DNA of 62,310 bases. It comes from Gnetum montanum (lineage: Eukaryota > Streptophyta > Gnetopsida > Gnetales > Gnetaceae). This document shows positions 43,570 through 55,374 of the stretch, piece by piece. Both the position numbers and the translations under genes were made by a program. Under the pieces are notes generated by a model. It had not been told where the DNA came from. It saw nothing but the letters and a program-made list of their open reading frames with translations, and ran no database searches. The DNA lies in contig MNCI01002833.1 in NCBI GenBank assembly GCA_015680685.1, positions 17,797 through 80,106 of the forward strand. The letters are read 5' to 3'. The number at the start of each line of letters is the position of its first letter. Within the stretch, counting starts at the first letter, position 1.

Positions 43570-44132
43570 ATGTATGTACTTTTGATGGATCAAATATTTT
43601 GCATGAAAATGCACTCATTATCACTATATGTGATGCATGAAATATGCTTCTTCTCTAACTTTTCCAATTCATTTTCCTTGGAGATTTCCAAGGAGAGGTT
43701 CCTTATGCCAATACATGCATCGACCATGCTTAACCAAGTCCTTCTCATAATGATGGAGAAGTTACCTTTGCAGTTCTTAACCCTGATCATCAAAAAATTA
43801 GTAGGATATGATCACTTATAAACTATGGTTGCAATGTCCTCAACTAATCTCAAAGGAATAGTGATTGATTGATCTACTAATTCTAGATGGATGTTGCTCT
43901 TCTTAAGAGGTGGTAGGTTCCAAGTCTTGTATTTGTCATGGGAGATGAGATTGACATCGGAACCAAAATTAAGATGTGCTTTGCATGACTCATGTCTAGT
44001 GATATGTAGGTAAATGAGTGGAGTTCCTGGGTCATATCTTTTCGTAGGAAGGTTGCCAACCTTGATTGAATCAAAACAACATGAGTGAGCATCATAGTGC
44101 GAACTTGAGATCATGTGTGGTTTGAAGGGCAC
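43570..44132 (-). pseudogene. Aspartic protease of element E
   Basis: The active-site region is HLNFGSDVNLIS (about 43985-43950), so the catalytic Asp is Asn. KKSNIHLELVDQSITIPLRLVED and FSIIMRRTWLSMVDACIGI match the protease of B, C and D. Frame changes occur near 43810. Confidence 0.82.
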
Positions 44133-44149
44133 TCAAAGGTATTTAATGT

Positions 44150-46547
44150 AGAGGATGAGGGTACTAGAGATGTAGGGTGATCAATGTACTATGTTGTGAC
44201 GGTTGGAGAGGACTGTTGGATCAGTAGAAGGGTCTTTTTCTAGATCAATTGTCCAAATCACTTGGCTGAAAAGATGATTGTGAATGTATAGCCCTCATAG
44301 CATTTCATTGTTGCAATTGTGTAAGACTCTCACCCTACATGGATAGAGCAGGAGGTAATTGGGTTGAGGGTTGAGGGGTGTGTGTAAATGGATGCAGAGG
44401 ATGGTATGGATATGGATTTTCTCCTCAAGTAGATGGTGAATGTGTTTGGTGGTACTCTAGAGGGTAATAATGATGCTAAAATGAGGCATGAGTTACAGAA
44501 CTTCTTAAAGAAACAGGTTGCTGAATGTAGTACTCGTATGGATCTAGTTACCTATAAGGGTACTACTACTTTGGTGATGGCATTCCCCACAATTGTGGTT
44601 GATGTCACTGTTTGTATTGCTCATATGGTTGTGGTGGAGCTCCACTTGGGTAGCAAGCTTATTGTTGCTAGTGGAATTGCCTTGGATTACCATGAAGATA
44701 AGGCAATCACCTAGGTGCTTGGCTACATGCTAGTCAAGGATTCAATGTGTACATCCCAGACTCTTGTAAGTGTGACACTAGAAGGCAACATCCCTTTGGA
44801 TGTTCATATTGATAGATGTCATAACTAGTTTCATCATCAGAGTTGATTTCCACAACTTCCTCTATGTTAGTATCTTTGCCCTTACCTCTTTGGTAGGCAC
44901 ATTCGGCTTCTTTTTGCCTCCCACGGTTGTGATCATTATTTTTCTCTTTGGATTATTTAGCAATCTTCATAGCAATTTGGAATTTTTCATCCAAATATTC
45001 CCATAATTTATTAGCCTTTTCCAAATTATCAGAAATAGATTTTTGGATGGGTAAGGTTTTCTTGTTCATCACTTCATTGAGTGGTGACTCCTCCTAGTCA
45101 CAAAATCGAACCTCACATTTCTTAATGAAAGGGTCCCTATTATACTATTCTACACTTTCCCTTTTTTGCAACTCATCTTCTTCTTTTGCTACTTGATCTA
45201 TCAACCTTTGGATCTGATGAGCTCTTAGTTCAAATAATCTCCCTTGGGCATACACCCCAAGAGTTCTTCTAGTTTCTGCTTTGATTCTATCTATGATGTG
45301 GCAAAGTTTTTACCTCTAAGAATAATCATTGCTAATGCATTGGTGTAAGAGTGAATAGTATCTACCCATGGTGGCATCCAAGGGTTCATGTGTTTCTTGT
45401 TTCTAGCCTTGGATTTGCCTTCTCAGATTAGACACTCTAGAGTATGTTTGGTATTTGTCATTAAACAACTCTAACATAGTACTTCATTGGTGCATGGATT
45501 TTGGTTCTAAGGATTGGTACCAGCTCTTAGCTTCCTTAATGAGTGTCATGGGAAAAAGCTTGAGTTTCTACAAGTCATTTTGAATGTTTTCTAAGACATA
45601 GGCATTGTGGAAAACTTGTAGATTATTCTATGGATCAGAATTATATCCCCCCTCAAATTGTGGGATATTATTAATGTCTATGAGCTTAATTCAACAATCT
45701 TTCATATGCCTAGTTGGGATTCTTTCTACCTCTACAATGTTGAGCATGCTTTGAGTCACCAATAGAGGTTCATCATCATGATTGTGTCGATGATGTTGAT
45801 GATTGTTTCTATCACCTCTACATTCTTAATGACTTTGACGATCATTGTTATCTTGTTGATCACCTTCATCATGATTACTTCGATAGTGGCTTTTATGAGA
45901 ACTAGAAGATGAAAAGAAATATTTGGAATTAGATGAAGAGGATGAAGAGGAAGGTGGACCACCACCATCACTATGGTATCCATCACTACCTCTTCTTTTT
46001 TTATGATCACCATTCTTAGATCCTTTACAATTGTGATGTTTACTTGAGTCCCTACCTTGACTGTCACGTTTTCCCAATTTTTTTTATAAATAGTGGATCA
46101 TAGGTTAAGGGTCACACCCTCATTACCAACAACAAGGGATGGAGAATCATCAAAGGAAGGATCCCCATTGTCATATTTATTTAGAAGGAACAAGGGATTA
46201 GTCCAATTTTTTTCCTTCATAAACTCATGGTGCTTCACCTGGTGTTGATCTCACTTACATTGTGTTTTAGTGGAATGGTAGTCAAGAGTGTCATGATCGT
46301 TCACAACGTATTCCTCATGAAGATCTGAGATGCCAAACATTTTAAGGGTTTGAAAAAACATCCCAAACATAGATCAATTAGGGGACAATATGATGTTTCC
46401 CTCCATGTCATGGCATTGTAGTTGTTCATCTTGATGTAGGACGAAGGTGAAGTCTTGTACACACTCATTTGGATGAGTATATATCACTTTGCACTCATAT
46501 GGGACTAGTAGTTTGACATCTTTGCGCCTATGAGAAGAAGAAAACAT
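44150..46547 (-). pseudogene. gag of element E
   Basis: Start at ATG 46547-46545 (MFSSSHRRKD), then YTHPNECVQDFTFVLHQDEQ. The His/Ser/Asp-rich low-complexity segment is at 46077-45760. The capsid region with the same matches as A-D follows to about 45230 (LIDQVAKEEDELQKR). The knuckle position reads YDIYQYEHPKGCC near 44810, both first Cys changed to Tyr. A Pro/Tyr-rich tail runs to about 44330. Many stops. Confidence 0.83.
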
Positions 46548-46679
46548 TTTACAAAACAAATAAAATTGTTAATGTGCTTAGTAGTTATATGTCATATGAA
46601 AGTGATGTTGACCTTGAATTCATCCAAAAATGTAAATAATATTCACTAATCCTAGATAGCACACGTTCAACAAACAAAG

Positions 46680-46697
46680 TCCCTAGAAATAGCACCA
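46680..46697 (-). other. Primer-binding site of element E (tRNA-Asp type)
   Basis: On minus, tggtgctatttctaggga; a decayed copy of the tRNA-Asp complement, with mostly C-to-T and G-to-A changes. Confidence 0.7.
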
Positions 46698-46698
46698 A

Positions 46699-47606
46699 TT
46701 ATGAGTGACAAGGTACCCCTATGTGCAACCATATGAATCACAAAGCATTCATGCACGATCTAGTCTAATTTCGTGGACTCTATAGTTTCTGGTACACTAG
46801 TCTTCTAGGAAATGAACCTTGCCCTAAGGTCATTCATTGTCTTCCCGATTATACTTGTGAATCATAATGGTATGGTTAAGAGTAATTAAGGCATATCATT
46901 TTTATCTATTTTATGCTTTCTGGGTGCTTGAAGAGAAAGAGAGATAAAGTAATTTAATGACTAATCTAAATTAAAACTAACTAGTCTCTAACTAATCCTA
47001 ACATAAGCATCCATTTCCACTTTCCATACATGTCTTAAACCCATGTATCCACTACTGGGTTACCAAGCACTACACTACTACACACACTAAGCATTAATGT
47101 TGCTGAGATTACCAAGTGAATACATGTTACACTTGAAGTGGTTGTACTTATGTATTTAATCTATCTAGCTTATCTTGATTAATTATCTTAATTAGCTTAA
47201 TTATTAGAAAATATTGATTAACTGATTGAAAACATTAAATGAATAAATGAAATATTTAATCTATCCAAAATATTGCAAGCTTTATCAGAAAGCTCATGTT
47301 TATTATAGCACACACTATCGTGCTCAAGTACAACAATATTTAAATAAAGATTCGTAAACTCAATCACTCCTACTATGGAAACTCAAGAGAAATATTCTAA
47401 CTTTCAAATGTAAAAAATGAAACAATTTAGCTACTACTATGAATCTCATTGCCATAAATGTAGCTGGTGAGTGCATATTTATAGCTATGTTGATGGGGCC
47501 TCATCAATGCATCATTGCATGCGTCGATGGGGGCTCGTTGATGAGGCCCAATAAACGAGGTCACGTCGACAAGGCCTCATCAATGCAACCAAACTGCAAC
47601 TCATCA
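46699..47606 (-). repeat. 5' LTR of element E
   Basis: 908 bp. U3 (47480-47606) does not have the CGATATCG palindromes of A-D. It carries repeated GATGGGGCC / TTGATGAGGCC motifs in both orientations, then a TATA box (gctataaatatgc on minus, about 47490). Downstream parts remain similar to the other LTRs. Confidence 0.85.
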
Positions 47607-48255
47607 CAAAGGTTCTAATCCATCCATTGTATCATGTCATATAATATTTTTAATTTTTATGATATTAAAATTTGTTCAAACATGGCCATGTGCAGTAGTC
47701 ATGGGAGATGTTGGTACCAATACTTAGCCCCCAAACTAGAAATTGCATGCAAGTGCAAGAACAAGAAAACCATAAAAATTTTAAAAGGGGATGCAAAAGA
47801 TAGAGGATTAAAAAGATCACAAAACACTAATAAATTAAAATTTGGAAGCAAACTATACCTATCTATGCATGATTAAAATGACCATATAATGAAGAGAGCA
47901 CTAAACATGTGCCATCCAACACACCACCTTGTTTAATCAATATCTAAAAATATACTCTTTATAAATTATATATATATATATAGTTAAAATATATAATTAA
48001 GATCTCATTTCTAATGATCCTAAAGGTAAGATTCATTAGTATAGAGGACAACATTAAGCACAAGACTTATACTAAACTTTATGAGGACATGCTTCTTTTA
48101 GATCATAGCTAGCCACAACTTTAAGATTTTTCCTTGGTTTTTTTTTTGACATTTAGAAAGAAAATGGATGAAAAGAAGTAAGGGAAAATTAGGAAATGGG
48201 AAGGGAATATTTGCTTTTCTATTTTGTTGAATTTTGCGGAAATAGGTTTAAAAGG
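47607..48255. other. Spacer between elements E and D
   Basis: AT-rich, with a short (TA)n run at about 47968-47982. A stretch near 47697 (cagtagtcatgggagatg) resembles the family polypurine motif but stands alone. No gene seen. Confidence 0.5.
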
Positions 48256-49094
48256 TGATGAACCACAATATCGGGGCCGTGATATCACATTCACGATATT
48301 AGGTCCGTAATATTGGAGCTCACCAAGTGATATTGGGCATCCAATGTCGGGACCCATTCCATTGCCTATAAATAAGAGGTGGGCACACTTAGTTTGCATA
48401 GTTAGTCTTAGTCCCTTACCCAAACTCTTGTAGTTTTCCTTTCTCAAAGTTAGAATTATTTCTAAGTGCCTGTAGTTGGAGTCATAAAGTTAATGGATCT
48501 TTATTCGAGCATTGTGTACCTAAGCACACCTTGTGGTTAGAAATAAAGACGAACTTTGTGATAAACCTTGCAACATTCAAAATAGCTTATTTAATGTTGT
48601 TTATAGTTACTTAATGATTTTCTTAGTTAATTAATGTTCTTTCTCTCACCTTGTTAACTCTTTCAAGTAAGCACACTCAGTACAACCACTTCGAGCATGC
48701 GTTGAACACTTGGTAACCCAGCAACAATTAATGTTTGGTAATCCCAGTAGTGTTGCACTAGTTCAGGATGTGTACAGCAAGTGGAAATGAATACTAGTGT
48801 TAGGACTAATTAGAGCATAGTCGATTAGCTAAATTAAATTAGTCACTTAATTAGTTCACTTCTCCCTTTGTAGCACCAGGACATAAAACATCAAAAAATA
48901 TAAAAAAATCATATACCTCAAGTTTACTTAACCATACAATCATGCTATACAAGTAAGCTTTGGAAGAAAATGATTGACTAACTTGTCTGGGTTCTATGAA
49001 GGTGCATAAGCACTTAGTCCTTGGAATTTGACCAGATCTTACGTGTGCACTTGTCTTTGTTTGGTTGAGCATAGGGATACCTTGCCGCTCATCA
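48256..49094 (+). repeat. 5' LTR of element D
   Basis: TGATGAACC...GCTCATCA. U3 carries GATATC / CGATATT motifs, then ctataaataagagg near 48367. Confidence 0.93.
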
Positions 49095-49095
49095 T

Positions 49096-49113
49096 TGGTT
49101 CCATTGCTAGGGA
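49096..49113 (+). other. Primer-binding site of element D (tRNA-Asp type)
   Basis: tggttccattgctaggga, one base inside the LTR, related to the tRNA-Asp complement. Confidence 0.75.
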
Positions 49114-49232
49114 CTTTGTTGTTTGTGCGCTAGCTAGAACTTAGGAAATCTTCCCATCATTGGAATAAACCCTTAGGGTTGGTTATCTTACAATTATTGA
49201 AATGAAAAATATTGCACACTGAATAGAAAATT

Positions 49233-51650
49233 ATGTCTTCTTCTTCTTACGAGAGTGTTTCATTACCTAGGTCCAATATAGGGAACAATCAGAGGCGTAG
49301 TACACATGATAATTTGCTAGTCCCCTAATAGTTTTATGTGGTATATGATCATCCTGATGAGTATATACCTAACTTTATCTTTATCCTCCACCAGGATGAA
49401 TAACTATGTTGGTGTGATTTAGAAGGTAACATAGTGTTACCTCCCAATCACTAAGTCCTAGGCATGCTTCTTCATGCTCTCACACAAATTGGTATGTAGC
49501 ACTTACATGTAGAGTACATTGTGCATGATCACGACTTGAGAGAGTATCAATCCATGGAGGTACAACATCAAAGGGATTTACAATAGGAGAGACGTTATGA
49601 ATCCATGAAGAGGAAGTTATCTCAGAGTGTCCCATATGTCATAGATGAAAATGAGGGTGGTGAACCTACCTCAGGAAGTCTCCCACACAATGATGTTCCT
49701 CCCATTGACTTCCGTCAAGGGGTTGCATATCAGAATCTTCCCTCAACTATCCATAACCCAGATTTTGGTACCGATAGACACAAAGGTTCTAAAAAAGAAA
49801 CACAAACACATGACAAAGGTGGACATTCTGATCATAACTTTGATCAAGGTTACAACCACAGAAGAGAAGGAAGCAGGCACCATCATGGTGATGGTCCTCA
49901 TTCTTCTTTATCCTCATCATCTCCTTCACTCTCTCCTTCAGGATCTAGATGTAATCGCAAGGGAAAAGACCCTAAGGATAATGGTAAGTGATATAGAAAT
50001 CATAGACAAAGCAACTCAAAAAGGGGATGAGGGAATTCTAGAGAAACTCATTATGAAAGGAGGGAGAGTATCGAATAACATAGGCATCATAGATGCCATA
50101 GACAATATGATCACGATGAACCCCTAATCATGACCCGAAGTATGCTAGATATAACTGAGGCTATTAGAATCCTAACAAGGCACCAAAAAGATAGTAGGAT
50201 TAAAAGATTAGACATGAGAAATATTCCACATTTTGAAGGGGGATACAACACTGATCCTCAAAATCATTTGCAAGCATTTCATGATGCATGTGCCTTGCAA
50301 AACATAGAAAATGAGTGGAAAAAACTCAAGTTGTTTCCACAGACACTGATCAAGGAAGTGGAAAGTTGGTACTAGTCCTTAGAACAAGAATCCATTCGCT
50401 GATGCAGTACCATGTTAGAACTGTTCAATGATAATTATCAAACATACTCACGAGTGTCCAACCTACAAAAGCAAATCCAAGGATCAAAACAAGGAGGACA
50501 TGAACCCTTGGATGCTACCATGGGCTAATATTATGCACTATTGCATCATTGACTAAGCCATGGTTACTCACAAGGGGAACAACTATGCCATCTCATAGAT
50601 GGGCTTAGGCATGAAATATGAAAAATCCTTAGGACTTATGCCCAGTGAAGGCTACTTGAGCTTAGGGCCCATCAAGTACAAAGATTGTTGGAGAAAATTG
50701 CTAAAGAGGAAGGTGAGTTAAGGAAAATAGAGAATGAGGAAGAATATAATAGAGATCCTTCCCTCCAAAAGGAGTTAGATTTTGTGAGGATGAAAAAGAG
50801 TCATGACTTGAAGAGATGGTGAATAGGAAAACCTTTCCCATTCAAAAACTTGCATCAGAAGTATCAGCAAAGGGGGATCAAATGTGGGACTCCCTAGATA
50901 ATATATTCAAATAGTTCTCAAAATAGTAGAGGAGTCTAGAGAGGAAGGTAGTGATTGAGAAAGAAGAAAAAAGAGAAAATCTGAATATGCATGTAACAAA
51001 GGTAAGGGAAAAGTAGCCATCATCGAAGAGGTTGTGGATTTGGATACAGGAAATGATGGTGGATGTGAGATATGCCAATATGACCATCCTAAGGGATGTT
51101 GTCCTATAATATCACATTTTCAAGAGCCCACAATTAAACAAAAGGTAAACACCCCGAATGTTATCTTATCCTCCGAGGTAACCTAATGAAATTCCACCAA
51201 CTGTTGATGTATTATCCAAGTGGAACTCCACCACAACCAAATGAGCAGTATCAACAATGGCAGCACCCACAATTAAGGGGAATGCCACCACCATGTCAAA
51301 AGTACCCTTACCATCAACTTGACCCATATGGATACTACATGCAGTAGCCAATCTCTCCATGTGACTCCATTAGTCATGTCACTCCCCAATCTCACTACCA
51401 ATACCATGAGTATTATAGAACTCCTTCTCCTAGGGGTGATGTTCCAAAAACATAACATCCTTCTCATCTAGCTACATCTCTTCCACCCTTAACTCTATTA
51501 CCACCTGCTCTAGCCATGCATGGTGAGCTCCCTGCCCAGCCGTAGCAATGTAACACTACAAGGGCTATTAATCCTCACCCTACTATTGGTTTGAACAACT
51601 ATGTTAAAAGAGACCTTTCTTTAGGATTGATAGTCCAACCAAGTCCTTGC
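49233..51650 (+). pseudogene. gag of element D
   Basis: Start MSSSSYESVSLPR at 49233, then YDHPDEYIPNFIFILHQDE. The low-complexity segment (HHHGDGPHSSLSSSSPSLSP) is at 49875-49945. The capsid region runs from 50130 (ITEAIRILTRHQKDSRIKRL) to about 50700. The knuckle-like motif CEICQYDHPKGC (51064-51099) is the most complete copy, with spacing C-x2-C-x3-H-x3-C. A Pro/Gln-rich tail follows. Stops and frameshifts are frequent after 50375. Confidence 0.87.
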
Positions 51651-52765
51651 AGTCACATGTGACTAACTCTCCAAAGGTCTCACCATCATTTGAAACTTCA
51701 GAACTTGAAACCAAAGGCTACATGCAACACACATGGTCATGTTGACACATGCCATTACTGATTGGATTAAGGCTAGCCATCTTCCTAGGAAATTCTCTAA
51801 TCTTGGGAGTCCTCTTATGTATTTACAAATCATTGGGAATGAACCATGCAAAGCTCTTTTGAATTCAAATTCTGGTGTCAACTTAATCTCTCAAGAAATG
51901 TATAAAGCCTGAAACCTACCTCCACTAAAAAGACTAACATACATTTACAGCTAGCCAACCAGTCCATCACTGTCCCATTAGGACTGGTGGAGGACATCAT
52001 CATGACTATTTGTGGGTGGTCGTATCTAGTTGACTTCTTAGTGATTCAAGTCAACAAATGTAAGGGGGACTTCCCAATCATAATGGAAAGATCATGGCTA
52101 AGCACAATTGACGCACGCCTAGGAATGCATGATCTTTCCCTAGAGATATCAAAGAAAATATGTTTGGAAAGATTAATAAGAAGAAAGTTTCATGCATTAC
52201 ATACAGTGACATAGGGTGTAATTGGGTGCAAAAGACCTGGTTTGTAAAACATGTAACATTGCCTACATGCAACTAGTGTGCATAGGTAACTAACATACAA
52301 AGGTGCCTATATGCGATAGCGATAAGAGAAGAAGACACCAGGTGGCTGATAGCTGACCAATAGAGAAACTCAACTATATGCATGGAACCAATTGAGGGTT
52401 TTACTTGCACTTACATAGATAGCATAGACAAATTAGAGCAAGTTCATTGCTAACTTCCAAGTCTTAACATTGAAAATATCAATTGGGAAAAGTTGGAAAT
52501 CCATGAAAACTTTAAGCAAGAGCCCCTTGAGTTAAAATTGTTGCCCACTGGTATGGAGTATACATTTCTCAAAAATGGAAAATCAGTAATTATCAATGCT
52601 AGGCTTACTCCTTAACAAAAAGAGAGAATGCTAAAAATGGTGAAAAAATGGTCAAAAGCCTTCTCTTAGTCATATCCTAAATTAATTGGAATAGACCATA
52701 CAATATGCCAACATAAGATTTACACTAACCCCTCCATGAAGCATCGATGATAACTGTAGAGGTAA
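51651..52765 (+). pseudogene. Aspartic protease of element D and linker to RT
   Basis: The active-site region reads LLNSNSGVNLIS (about 51856-51892): Asn-Ser-Asn in place of Asp-Ser-Gly. Then SITVPLGLVEDIIM, DFLVIQV and FPIIMERSWLSTIDARLG. The linker contains INWEKLEIHENF, LPTGMEYTFLKNGKSVIIN and HKIYTNPSMK, typical of the stretch before RT in Athila/Tat-type pol. B and C share this line up to INWEKL and then jump past integrase. Confidence 0.83.
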
Positions 52766-53520
52766 TTGAACCCAAAGATGAAGCAAGTGGTTAAAGAAGA
52801 AATTGAACAACTTCTAAAAGCTAGATTCATCTACCCCATTGCTGATAGTGAATGGGTTAGTCCATTAGTTATTGTGCCCGAAAAGGTAAATGTAGGGTGT
52901 GTATAGACTTTATGCTACTGAACATGGTAATATTCATCGACCACATCTTAGACACCATTGCAGGGCATCGCTACTATAGTTTTTTGGATGGTTACTGTGG
53001 ATACAACCAAATCCAAATAGCACTAGAAGATCAATCCAAGACCACGTTCACAAGTCCTTGGGGGACATTTGCATACAAATAGATGTCGTTTGGCTTGTGC
53101 AATGTTCTTGCAATGTTTGAACATTTGGTTCTAAGTATATTTTAGCAGGAAATAGGGAATGGTGTAGAAGTCTTCATGGATGATTTCTCCACCTACGGAG
53201 CTAACTTTGATCAAGCATTGGACTAATTAGGGCAAGTACTAAAATTTTGTGTTGAAACTAATTTAAGGCTCAGTTGGCAAAATATCCATTTAATGGTCCA
53301 AGAAGGCACAGTATTAGGGCATCAGATTTCACAAATAGGGATAGAGGTAGACCTCGAAAAGATTAATGTCATCCAAGGAATCATGCACCAACTTGAAACT
53401 ATAAAAGAAATCCAATCATTCTTTGGACACACTAGCTATTATAGAAGATTCATAGAGAACTTCTTAAAGGTTGCAAAAGCATTGGTTGAACTAACGAAAA
53501 AGGACGTACCTTTTGAATAG
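52766..53520 (+). pseudogene. Reverse transcriptase of element D
   Basis: Starts VVKEEIEQLLKARFIYPIAD and WVSPLVIVP. Then SFLDGYCGYNQIQIALEDQ, TTFTSPWGTFAYK and SFGLCNVLAMFEH, the catalytic box VFMDDFS (Asp-Asp at 53179-53184), and GTVLGHQISQIGIEVDLEKI. The thumb and connection follow (IQSFFGHTSYYRRFIENF). The longest open stretch is 53293-53520. Stops are few and mostly CAG- or TGG-derived. Confidence 0.9.
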
Positions 53521-53990
53521 ACCAAGGAGTATGAACTATGTTTCCAAACCTTAAAGTAGAAGCTTGTAGAAACACCCATTCTACAAGCTCCTGACTAGTC
53601 CAAACCATTCCACATAATGACCGACGTGTCCAACGTTTCCTTAGAAGTTGTACTCATGTAGTTAAATGACCAGAAATGACCCTATTACATCCACTGTGCG
53701 AGTCGAAGTATTGCTAGTGCATAGCTTAACTACACCACAACAGAAAGGGAGTTAATGGTTGTGGTGTTTGCACTAGATAACTTTAGGCACTATGTATTGA
53801 GCTATAAGGTATTTGTACACACAAACCATAGTGCAATTTGATTCTTGCTGAATAAACCAACGGTGAGCCCTCGCATCATACGATGGTTCATAATCTTACA
53901 AGAGTTCGATCTTATAATGATAGATCATAAAGGCATTGAGAACGTTGTTGTTGATCATTTATCTTGGTTAAGATGGTACAAAAAATAGGA
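53521..53990 (+). pseudogene. RNase H of element D
   Basis: KPFHIMTDVSNVSLEVVL contains the first catalytic Asp (MTDVS). LNYTTTERELMVVVFALDNF contains the catalytic Glu. VFVHTNHSAI and the end IIRWFIILQEFDLIMIDHKG complete the domain. Confidence 0.88.
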
Positions 53991-54119
53991 TGAATATCCA
54001 CTTTTTGATTGATTTCCTAATGAATTCCTCTTTGCAGGTGTAGTAAATAATCAATTAACTATGAAAATAAATTGGTATAGTAGCATTCTTACCTATCTCC
54101 TTACACAAGAAACACCATA

Positions 54120-55374
54120 AGAGTTAGATGTTAAAAAGAAATAGTAGTTTCTACACTGAGTCAAATATTTCATAGAAATCAATGGGCACCTTTATAAGGT
54201 ATGTCCTGATGGCTTGGTTTGATGGTGTGTTCTCGATGTAGATCAATTACGAGTTCTACAAGATGCTCATGAGGGCCTTTGTGGGGGTCATTATGCAGGG
54301 AGACAAACAACCATTAAAATTCTACTTGTAGGATATTATTGGCCTACATTTTTTTGGGACGCTCATCATTTCATCCAATCTTGTTAGTGTTTCCAACATG
54401 ATGGGGGAATGAATACTAGAATGGAGGGTCCACAATAATGGATTCAACCTTTAGAACCATTCGATATATGGGGAATTGATTTTATGGGGCCTATTACACC
54501 AATGTCCAGTGGAAAAGCCTACATTGTTGTTGTTGTTGACTATTTCACAAAATGGGCCGAAGTAACTGTTGTTATGGACTGCACATCATTTACTACTGCA
54601 TGATTTGTTCAACAAAAAATCATAAATAGGTTTGATGTGCCTCATCCACTTATTTTGGATAATGGTACACATTTTATAGGTGTAACTTTTTAGAAGTTGA
54701 TGCAATGCTTAGCAGTGGAACACAAGCTAACTACACCATAACACCATCAAGTGAATGGTCAAGCCGAGGTCACCAATAGGGAGATTATGAAAATATTAAT
54801 ATGAACAGTTAGCAAGCATAGGCAAGATTCGAGCATCAAATTGAATGATGCTCTTTGGGCATACCACTCCACGTGAAAACTCCCTATATGCTACTCTCCC
54901 TATGAGTTAGTGTATGGTAAACTTCCAATGCTTCCTATTCAAGTAAAGCTTTGTACACTATCCATGCCATGTGACCTCAACCTTGACCTGAATCTAGCAT
55001 AAAAAGAATAGTTAATGAACCTTAACCTGCTAGATGAGAACTGATTAGTCACCCTATCATCTAGTGAATTACATAAGGCCTTTAATAAATAATGTCATGA
55101 CCTAAAAATTAGAAAAGTTAAATACCAACTAGGAGATAAGGTTCTTTATTGGAACCCCACACATGTGCTACAATGCACTAAATTTCAAATGTTGTGGGAA
55201 GGACCCTATATTATTCATGCAAATTTTCCTTCAGGGGCCATGATGCTTTATAAACCTGAGAGCCTGGATAAGAAATTTTTGGTCAACATCCAACAAACCA
55301 AACCTTTTCATGATTATAGAATAGCCAATACCAATACTACCTCTATTGGTGGACAACCCTGCTCATTATTTTGA
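54120..55374 (+). pseudogene. Integrase of element D (DDE triad present)
   Basis: Zinc-binding N-terminus: HEGLCGGHYAGRQTTIKI (54265 on), YYWPTFFWDAHHF, then a Cys-stop-Cys. Core: WGIDFMG (Asp 54478-54480), LILDNGTHF (Asp 54658-54660), NGQAEVTNRE (Glu 54766-54768). The last two are separated by exactly 35 residues, the DD35E spacing of retroviral-type integrases. C-terminal domain: YQLGDKVLYWNPTHV, MLWEGPYIIHANF, then a tail ending near 55374. Several in-frame stops. Confidence 0.92.

Larger units (their letters stand above)
35116..47606 (-). mobile_element. Element E: Athila-like LTR retrotransposon with an extra 3' ORF, 3' LTR truncated
   Basis: Minus-strand, 12491 bp. Order in its own sense: 5' LTR (47606-46699), primer site, gag, protease, RT, RNase H, integrase, post-pol region, long extra ORF (38650 to about 35770), polypurine tract (35551-35541), partial 3' LTR (35540-35116). 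The 3' LTR has lost its distal half and abuts the LRR pseudogene, so no target duplication can be seen. Sequence identity to D runs through gag, pol and the post-pol motifs. Every gene carries stops. Confidence 0.9.

Noticed and set aside
45756-46067. Minus-strand Ile/Val/Met-rich frame overlapping gag E
   Set aside because: It is the +1 shadow of the His/Ser/Asp-rich gag segment; the same shadow appears in A, B, C and D.
47697-47710. cagtagtcatgggagatg as a polypurine tract
   Set aside because: It is outside any element boundary and has no adjacent LTR.
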